A stretch of 13,039 bases of DNA, from contig JADFWF010000161.1 in NCBI GenBank assembly GCA_015222965.1, positions 1 through 13,039 of the forward strand. Direction: 5' to 3'. The first letter of the stretch is position 1, and every line of letters begins with the position of its first letter. Both the position numbers and the translations under genes were made by a program. Shown piece by piece: positions 8,668-13,039 of the stretch. The stretch comes from Pseudomonadota bacterium (lineage in GTDB: Bacteria; Pseudomonadota; Gammaproteobacteria; SZUA-229). The notes beneath the pieces are model-generated. The model was given only the letters and a program-made list of their open reading frames with translations. It was not told the DNA's origin and did no database searches.

Positions 8668-9471
8668 TCAGTGTGAAGCTTCAGCCGCTGCGCCATCGGC
8701 TGTGTCATCGGCTGTGTCATCGAGCAGCTGCTGCCCGGTTTTACCAAAACGGCGCTGTCTTCCTGCATACCAGTCCAAAGCTTCATCAAATTCTTTTTCT
8801 GAAAAATCCGGCCATAATGTATCGACGAAATACAGTTCACTGTATGCCAGCTGCCATATCAGAAAGTTACTGATACGCTGTTCACCACCGGTACGGATGA
8901 ACAGATCTGGTGCAGGCAGTCCACTCAGAGACATAAACGAATTAAATCTATCTTCATCGATATCTTTTATCGTCGTTTTGTTATCTCTTACTTCTTCAGC
9001 GATCATCTTACAGGCATTAACCACATCCCAGCGGCCACCATAATTTGCTGCGATATTCAGATGCAGGCCGGTATTGTCCTTAGTCAGCTGCTCAGATTCA
9101 TTGATGCTGTTTTGTAATTTTTCTGAAAATCTTGTGCGATCACCAATAAAACTCACGCAGACATTTTTTTTATTAAGTTTTCTTACTTCTGCCATTATTG
9201 TGGAAATAAATAATGACATCAGAGCTTTAACTTCGGCTTCAGGCCGGTTCCAGTTTTCACTGCTAAACGCAAATATCGTTAAAGCCTCGATATTTTTTTT
9301 CACACAGCTCTCAACTATCTTGCGCGTCGAACCGACACCTGCTTTATGACCCGCTGCACGCGGCAGATGGCGCTTATTTGCCCAGCGTCCATTGCCGTCC
9401 ATAACGACAGCTATATGACGTGGCATATGTTGCTGTAAATCTGTAGCAGCGCTTTCGTTTATCTCATTCAT
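8668..9471 (-). CDS. uppS: Undecaprenyl diphosphate synthase UppS (cis-prenyltransferase)
   Basis: UppS extends farnesyl diphosphate with eight isopentenyl units in cis configuration to give C55 undecaprenyl diphosphate, the lipid carrier for peptidoglycan and O-antigen. The protein has 267 residues (E. coli 253). The catalytic MDGNGRW is at 24-30 with Asp25. Other conserved blocks are RAAGHKAG (38-45), FAFSSENWNRP (68-78, hydrophobic cleft and IPP site), NIAANYGGRWD (139-149), and the diphosphate-binding RTGGEQRISNFLIWQ (193-207). The C-terminus after about residue 249 is extra, acidic and Ala-rich, and is encoded in part by a 12-bp tandem repeat. The ATG at 9469-9471 lies 26 nt after frr, with no clear ribosome site; a second Met at residue 16 would also retain the catalytic domain. 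Confidence 0.97.
   Translation of the reverse strand: MNEINESAATDLQQHMPRHIAVVMDGNGRWANKRHLPRAAGHKAGVGSTRKIVESCVKKNIEALTIFAFSSENWNRPEAEVKALMSLFISTIMAEVRKLNKKNVCVSFIGDRTRFSEKLQNSINESEQLTKDNTGLHLNIAANYGGRWDVVNACKMIAEEVRDNKTTIKDIDEDRFNSFMSLSGLPAPDLFIRTGGEQRISNFLIWQLAYSELYFVDTLWPDFSEKEFDEALDWYAGRQRRFGKTGQQLLDDTADDTADGAAAEASH
8685..8720 (-). repeat. 12-bp tandem repeat in the uppS 3' end
   Basis: The 12-mer cggctgtgtcat (plus strand) occurs exactly twice, at 8697-8708 and 8709-8720. A degenerate third copy with 3 mismatches is at 8685-8696. It encodes the repeated Asp-Asp-Thr-Ala stretch of the UppS tail. It is in frame and lies outside the conserved fold. Confidence 0.75.
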
Positions 9472-9497
9472 TGAGTTAGATTCGGATAGAAACTACT

Positions 9498-10055
9498 TTA
9501 TATTTCCATCAGCTCTTTTTCTTTTACCGCGATAACTTCATCCACGCTTTTGACAAACTTGTCCGTGTGTTTCTGTATATTGTCTTCAGCCTGCCTGGCC
9601 TCATCCTCTGAAATTTCCTTTTCCTTTAACAGGTCTTTAAAATCGCTGTTAGCATCACGTCTGATATTACGAACGGCAACCTTTGCGTTCTCACCTTCAC
9701 CTTTTACAACCTTTACCAGTTCACGGCGACGCTCTTCCGTCAATGGCGGCATAGGAATGCGTATCAGGTTACCGGCTGTTGACGGATTCAGACCCAGGCC
9801 TGAGTTCATGATCGCTTTTTCGACAACAGCGACCATCTGCTTCTCCCAGGGAGCAACTGCCAGTGTTCTGGAATCTTCGACCGTCACGTTAGCCACCTGA
9901 TTTATCGGCGTATCAGTACCGTAATAGTCGACCATTATCTGATCCAGTAAACTCGGATGCGCACGCCCTGTTCTTATCTTTACTAGTTCAGCGCGTAATG
10001 AATCGACGCTTTTTCCCATTCGGGTCTCTGCGTCTGCAACAATTTCTTCAATCAC
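9498..10055 (-). CDS. frr: Ribosome recycling factor Frr (RRF)
   Basis: RRF works with EF-G to split post-termination ribosomes into subunits. The 185 residues equal the E. coli length. The L-shaped fold is recognisable: helix 1 with [13 protein letters not shown] (26-38), domain II (about 31-104) with [20 protein letters not shown], then [12 protein letters not shown] (104-115), and [11 protein letters not shown] (126-136) with the conserved Arg cluster of the three-helix bundle. The start is GTG at 10053-10055, directly abutting the pyrH TAA (10056-10058) with no base between. GGGAG at 10064-10068, inside the last pyrH codons, lies 8 nt upstream. The two genes are almost certainly translated together. 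The stop lies 26 nt before uppS. Confidence 0.98.
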   Translation of the reverse strand: MIEEIVADAETRMGKSVDSLRAELVKIRTGRAHPSLLDQIMVDYYGTDTPINQVANVTVEDSRTLAVAPWEKQMVAVVEKAIMNSGLGLNPSTAGNLIRIPMPPLTEERRRELVKVVKGEGENAKVAVRNIRRDANSDFKDLLKEKEISEDEARQAEDNIQKHTDKFVKSVDEVIAVKEKELMEI

Positions 10056-10787
10056 TTACTTATCTCCCATAATGACGGTAGTACCGATCGTCTGATCTTT
10101 CATCGTCGCCGGTAAAGAACCGATTTCATTCAGATTAAAAATTCTCAGCGGCAGATTATTATCACGGCATAACACGATAGCGGTAGCATCCATAACCTGT
10201 AAATTTTTATCCAGAACTTCATCAAATGTTAATGATTCATAACGTTTTGCATCAGGATTCTTCATCGGGTCTGAATCATATACACCATCGACCTTGGTCG
10301 CTTTCAGAACACTGTCTGCACCGATCTCTACCGCACGCAGGCAACCTGCAGTATCTGTGGTAAAAAACGGGTTACCGATGCCGGCAGCAAAAATAACGAT
10401 GCGCCCTTTTTCGAGATGCCTTATCGCGCGACGCTGTACATATTCTTCACACATACGGTTTATCTTTATCGCAGACATCACACGACAGGTCATGCCCTGC
10501 TTTTCCAGCGCATCCTGCATAGCCAGGCTGTTCATCACTGTAGCAAGCATGCCCATATGATCACCGGTCACGCGATCGATGCCTGACTTCACCAGACCAG
10601 CACCACGGAAGATGTTTCCACCGCCGATGACCAGCGCTACTTCGACACCCATGTTAACGACTTCTGTAATCTCTGAAGCCACGCGAGCCAGCATCTTTGC
10701 ATCGATGCCATAGTCCAGATCAGCCATCAGGGCTTCACCGCTCAGTTTTATCAGGACACGTTTATAGTTAACTGGTGTTGATGTCAT
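10056..10787 (-). CDS. pyrH: Uridylate kinase PyrH (UMP kinase)
   Basis: PyrH phosphorylates UMP to UDP, the entry to UTP and CTP synthesis. It is a hexameric amino-acid-kinase-fold enzyme, usually activated by GTP and inhibited by UTP. The protein has 243 residues (E. coli 241). Visible blocks are KLSGEALM (14-21), the phosphate-binding [10 protein letters not shown] (55-64), the UMP-contacting [11 protein letters not shown] (76-86), GNPFFTTD (138-145), and [12 protein letters not shown] (163-174). Residue 137, before GNPFF, is Ile (ATC codon) where the family usually has Thr (see findings). The ATG at 10785-10787 has AAGAG about 8 nt upstream. An intrinsic terminator lies 37 nt before the start, so pyrH-frr either has its own promoter or depends on readthrough from rpsB-tsf. 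I could not locate a convincing promoter. Confidence 0.98.
   Translation of the reverse strand: MTSTPVNYKRVLIKLSGEALMADLDYGIDAKMLARVASEITEVVNMGVEVALVIGGGNIFRGAGLVKSGIDRVTGDHMGMLATVMNSLAMQDALEKQGMTCRVMSAIKINRMCEEYVQRRAIRHLEKGRIVIFAAGIGNPFFTTDTAGCLRAVEIGADSVLKATKVDGVYDSDPMKNPDAKRYESLTFDEVLDKNLQVMDATAIVLCRDNNLPLRIFNLNEIGSLPATMKDQTIGTTVIMGDK
10064..10068 (-). promoter_or_regulatory. Ribosome binding site of frr inside pyrH
   Basis: GGGAG on the minus strand, within the last codons of pyrH, lies 8 nt before the frr GTG at 10053-10055. It supports the GTG start and coupled translation. Confidence 0.75.
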
Positions 10788-10824
10788 GGTTTTATCTCTT
10801 ATTATTATTTATATTTAGTCTGCA

Positions 10825-10860
10825 CACAAAAAACCGGGAGATGTCCCCCGGTTTTTTGTG
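10825..10860 (-). terminator. Intrinsic terminator after tsf (symmetric, probably bidirectional)
   Basis: A perfect 14-bp inverted repeat has arms at 10825-10838 and 10847-10860 and an 8-nt loop. The inner stem is CCGGG/CCCGG and the outer part is A6 paired with T6. Read on the minus strand, a GC-rich stem is followed by a T-run, the standard Rho-independent form. Because the A/T flanks are mirror images, it should work on either strand. It ends the rpsB-tsf transcript, 97 nt after the tsf stop, and separates it from pyrH. Confidence 0.9.
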
Positions 10861-10957
10861 CTACAGCATAAACTTTCCGTCGTGTATAAATATGTGTTTG
10901 TTTCTACTCATATGTATACCTTATTCCGTTGTTTGATCCTACTATATGCTTCGCTGA
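10861..10957. other. Spacer between the tsf stop and the terminator
   Basis: This is 97 bp of A/T-rich sequence with no reading frame of note and no promoter I would defend. It would be the tsf 3' UTR. Confidence 0.5.
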
Positions 10958-11854
10958 TTAACCGTTCACCTGTGCCATTACTTCGTCTGCAAAGTTCTCG
11001 ACTTTTTTCTCGATTCCCTCACCAACTTCGTAGCGTACAAAATTATTCACCGTTGCGCCGGCATCAGATAATAAGGTTTCAACCGTCTTATCAGGGTCTT
11101 TAACAAACGACTGACCTAACAGGGTAATCTCTGCGAGATACTTGCGGATACGGCCTGTCAGCATCTTCTCGACGATCTCTGCCGGTTTACCGCTTTCCAG
11201 CGCCTGGGCACGTAGAATATCTTTTTCTTTCTCGAGTGTTTCAGCTGGAACATCAGCTTCACTAACACACATCGGGTTACTTGCAGCGATATGCATGGCA
11301 ACATCTTTTATCAGCTCGTCGTTGCCCCCGCTCTTATCTCCAAAGTCCATCTCAACGAGAACACCCATGCGAGTGCCGTGCAGATAACTGCCGAAACTGC
11401 CAGCACTGGTTTCGAGTATCTCAAAACGGCGAAGCTGCATATTTTCACCGATCTTAGACACTTTCGTTTTACGTACTTCTTCGATTGTTTCCGAAGAACC
11501 GTCGAGTGTCATCTCAGACAGTGCTGCTATGTCAGCAGGTTTATTTGCCAGTGCTGTTTTCGCTATCGCTGTCACAAATGACAGAAAATCATCGCCACCA
11601 GAAACAAAATCTGTCTCACAGTTCACTTCTACAACAGCGGCAGTTTTACCGTCATCACTGATCTCTATAACAACACGGCCTTCGGCAGCTACACGACCTG
11701 ATTTTTTATCAGCCTTTGCCAGACCTGACTTGCGCATATTTTCGATTGCTACATCGATATCGCCATCCGCTTCCTGCAGCGATTTTTTACATTCCATCAT
11801 GCCTGAACCTGTACGTTCACGCAGTTCTTTAACCATTGAAGCTGTAATTTGCAT
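10958..11854 (-). CDS. tsf: Elongation factor Ts
   Basis: EF-Ts exchanges GDP for GTP on EF-Tu during translation. The ATG at 11852-11854 gives 298 residues (E. coli 283). AGGAG at 11863-11867 lies 8 nt upstream; a GTG immediately before this ATG would add one residue. The N-terminal UBA-like domain starts ITASMVKELRERTGSGMM (3-20). The EF-Tu-contacting TDFV follows at 81-84 within VNCETDFVSGGD. Later blocks are KIGENMQLRR, GSYLHGTRMGVLV, AMHIAASNP, ESGKPAEIVEKM and FVRYEVGEGIEKK, all typical. A few residues are inserted relative to E. coli in the region after TDFV. It sits downstream of rpsB as in most bacteria and ends at a strong terminator. Confidence 0.98.
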   Translation of the reverse strand: MQITASMVKELRERTGSGMMECKKSLQEADGDIDVAIENMRKSGLAKADKKSGRVAAEGRVVIEISDDGKTAAVVEVNCETDFVSGGDDFLSFVTAIAKTALANKPADIAALSEMTLDGSSETIEEVRKTKVSKIGENMQLRRFEILETSAGSFGSYLHGTRMGVLVEMDFGDKSGGNDELIKDVAMHIAASNPMCVSEADVPAETLEKEKDILRAQALESGKPAEIVEKMLTGRIRKYLAEITLLGQSFVKDPDKTVETLLSDAGATVNNFVRYEVGEGIEKKVENFADEVMAQVNG

Positions 11855-11862
11855 CACAGTTA

Positions 11863-11867
11863 CTCCT
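11863..11867 (-). promoter_or_regulatory. Ribosome binding site of tsf
   Basis: AGGAG on the minus strand lies 8 nt before the ATG at 11852-11854 (5 nt before the adjoining GTG). The spacing favours the ATG and the form beginning MQITASMVKEL. Confidence 0.75.
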
Positions 11868-11931
11868 AAATAAATATTCTTAATTGTATGCTTCTAAACC
11901 AGACTGCCGGCCAATTTTCTATGGCTGCCTT

Positions 11932-11983
11932 TCTGTTGCCGATCGTCTGTTGCCGGTTTACTGCCAACAGTTCTCTACGGCAA
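11932..11983 (-). other. Inverted-repeat structure in the rpsB-tsf spacer
   Basis: Directly after the rpsB stop, the 129-nt spacer contains nested inverted repeats: TTGCCG (11936-11941) with CGGCAA (11978-11983), and CTGTTG (11947-11952) with CAACAG (11965-11970). The 10-mer tctgttgccg (plus strand) occurs twice, at 11932-11941 and 11946-11955, so each arm could pair with two partners. No T-run follows, so this is not an intrinsic terminator. It may be an RNA stem that protects or processes the transcript between rpsB and tsf; that is inference. Confidence 0.5.
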
Positions 11984-13030
11984 TTATTCAGCGTCTTTTT
12001 TAGCTGCTGCTTTCTTTTTAGGCGCTGCTTTTTTCTTTACAGCCGCTTTCTTTTTAGGCGCTGCTTTTTTCTTTACTGCCGCTTTCTTTTTAACGGCTGC
12101 TTTTTTCTTAGGTGCTGCAGCTTCTTTCTTTTCAGCTTTCTTTTCAGTTTCAACGGCTTCAGCCTTAACTTCTACAGCAGCTTCTTCTGCCACTGGCTCT
12201 GCCGCAGCTTCCTTCGCTGGCTTCTCTTTTACAGACTCGTCTTTTGCTGGCTCGTCTTTTGCCGCCGCTTCTTTAACAGCTTCAACTTTACGCTTTGCCG
12301 CAGCTTTCTTAGGCGCAGCCTTCTTTGGCTCTTCTCTTTGTATTACAGCAGATGCACGACCCTCGATAACTGCATCGGCAATGCCCTCTGCATATAACTG
12401 AATTGCTTTGATCGCATCATCGTTACCCGGAATAACGTAATCGATACCGTCAGGTGAATTATTTGAATCCACGATACCAAATACTGGAATACCTAAAGTG
12501 TTCGCTTCCTTAACAGCGATATCTTCATGGCCGACATCGATAACAAAAACAGCACTTGGCAGGCCTTTCATGTCCTTGATACCGCCGAGAACTTTTTCTT
12601 TCTTCTCCATCTCACGCGTCAGCATCAGCTGTTCTTTTTTATTCAAGCGGTCAAAACCACCATTTTCTGACATCTCTTCCAGTTCTTTCAATCGTGTGAT
12701 CGACTGGCGAATTGTTTTGTAGTTTGTCAGCATGCCGCCCAACCAGCGATGTGTAACATAAGGGCTGCTGCAGCGTCGCGCTTCTTCTGCAACGATATTT
12801 CGTGCTGCGCGTTTTGTACCTACGAACAGGACAGAGCCACGATTTGATGCAATTTTGCCGATAGCATTTGCTGCATCTGTGTATAGAGGCATCGTTTTTT
12901 CGAGGTTTATGATATGAATTTTGTTACGAGATCCAAAAATGTACTCAGACATTTGAGGGTTCCAGAAACGGGTTTGGTGACCAAAATGCACGCCTGCTTC
13001 AAGCATCAGACGCATAGATACGTTAGACAT
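11984..13030 (-). CDS. rpsB: 30S ribosomal protein S2 with long Lys/Ala-rich C-terminal extension
   Basis: S2 binds the 30S body-head junction and is needed, with bS1, for translation start. The protein has 348 residues; E. coli S2 has 241. The canonical part (1 to about 230) is well conserved: [15 protein letters not shown] (11-25), IHIINLEKT (38-46), FVGTKRAA (69-76), [10 protein letters not shown] (94-103), [10 protein letters not shown] (149-158), VFVIDVGHE (161-169), and PVFGIVDSN then IPGNDDAI (about 182-207). From about residue 233 the extra part has three zones: a short KA-rich start (236-251), a mixed Glu/Lys/Ala zone (252-304), and a basic zone of [12 protein letters not shown] repeats (305-346). 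The ATG at 13028-13030 fits the family start; only 9 nt upstream are visible, so the ribosome site and promoter are outside. The frame is intact to TAA at 11984-11986. Confidence 0.98.
   Translation of the reverse strand: MSNVSMRLMLEAGVHFGHQTRFWNPQMSEYIFGSRNKIHIINLEKTMPLYTDAANAIGKIASNRGSVLFVGTKRAARNIVAEEARRCSSPYVTHRWLGGMLTNYKTIRQSITRLKELEEMSENGGFDRLNKKEQLMLTREMEKKEKVLGGIKDMKGLPSAVFVIDVGHEDIAVKEANTLGIPVFGIVDSNNSPDGIDYVIPGNDDAIKAIQLYAEGIADAVIEGRASAVIQREEPKKAAPKKAAAKRKVEAVKEAAAKDEPAKDESVKEKPAKEAAAEPVAEEAAVEVKAEAVETEKKAEKKEAAAPKKKAAVKKKAAVKKKAAPKKKAAVKKKAAPKKKAAAKKDAE
12006..12113 (-). repeat. 36-bp (2 x 18-bp) tandem repeats coding the S2 basic tail
   Basis: Three consecutive 36-bp units begin at 12006, 12042 and 12078. 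The first two are nearly identical; the third is diverged in its second half. Each unit has two 18-bp subunits, one per six-residue KKKAA(P/V/A) block. The repeats are confined to the rpsB 3' end and stay in frame. Confidence 0.85.
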
Positions 13031-13039
13031 AGATATTCT

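Noticed and set aside
8561..9043. A 160-codon open frame on the plus strand across the start of cdsA and the 3' half of uppS.
   Set aside because: It lies antisense to strongly conserved genes, its translation is low-complexity Ser/Ala/Cys-rich with no family likeness, and the other strand explains the region fully.
10801..10829. A promoter-like pair before pyrH on the minus strand (TTGTGT and TAATAA, 16 nt apart).
   Set aside because: The predicted transcript would start about 7 nt before the ATG, leaving no room for the ribosome site, and the first hexamer sits inside the terminator stem.
11888..12397. A 169-codon plus-strand frame that looks like a Phe/Leu/Cys-rich membrane protein.
   Set aside because: It is the antisense reading of the Lys/Ala-rich rpsB tail: AAA codons read backwards give Phe-rich sequence. 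No ribosome site or family match.

Overview
The window carries 13 genes, all on the minus strand, in the canonical gammaproteobacterial order rpsB-tsf-pyrH-frr-uppS-cdsA-dxr-rseP-bamA-skp-lpxD-fabZ-lpxA (transcribed from the right edge to the left). This order, together with lipid A genes, BamA and Skp, marks a Gram-negative gammaproteobacterium. Base composition is moderate and somewhat A/T-leaning. I cannot assign a genus. The protein families are core and nearly full length, so most of the window is ordinary chromosomal backbone.

Right part (about 9.5-13.03 kb), translation and nucleotide genes: rpsB (ribosomal protein S2, with a very unusual Lys/Ala-rich C-terminal tail), a 129-nt spacer with inverted repeats, tsf (EF-Ts), a strong symmetric intrinsic terminator (10825-10860), then pyrH (UMP kinase) joined without a gap to frr (ribosome recycling factor).

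Middle part (about 5.16-9.47 kb), isoprenoid, lipid and stress genes: uppS (undecaprenyl diphosphate synthase), cdsA (CDP-diglyceride synthase), dxr (MEP-pathway reductoisomerase) and rseP (site-2 protease). cdsA and dxr overlap by ATGA; dxr and rseP are 3 nt apart.

Left part (1-5.14 kb), outer-membrane building genes: bamA (barrel assembly), skp (periplasmic chaperone), lpxD, fabZ and lpxA (lipid A acylation and fatty-acid synthesis). lpxA runs off the left edge. Dxr supplies isoprenoid precursors used by UppS; FabZ lies on the pathway that makes the acyl chains used by LpxA and LpxD; CdsA makes the phospholipid precursor; BamA, Skp and RseP build the outer membrane and guard its quality.

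The least ordinary items are: a tandem pair of 66-bp hairpin-rich repeats at the 5' end of bamA, which either adds about 40 residues before the signal peptide or sits in the leader; the ~116-residue histone-H1-like tail on S2, encoded by 18/36-bp repeats; a Phe at the acyl-chain ruler position of LpxA; and an Ile replacing a normally conserved Thr in PyrH. No mobile-element genes, tRNAs, rRNAs or CRISPR arrays are visible, and no gene-free stretch exceeds 170 bp.
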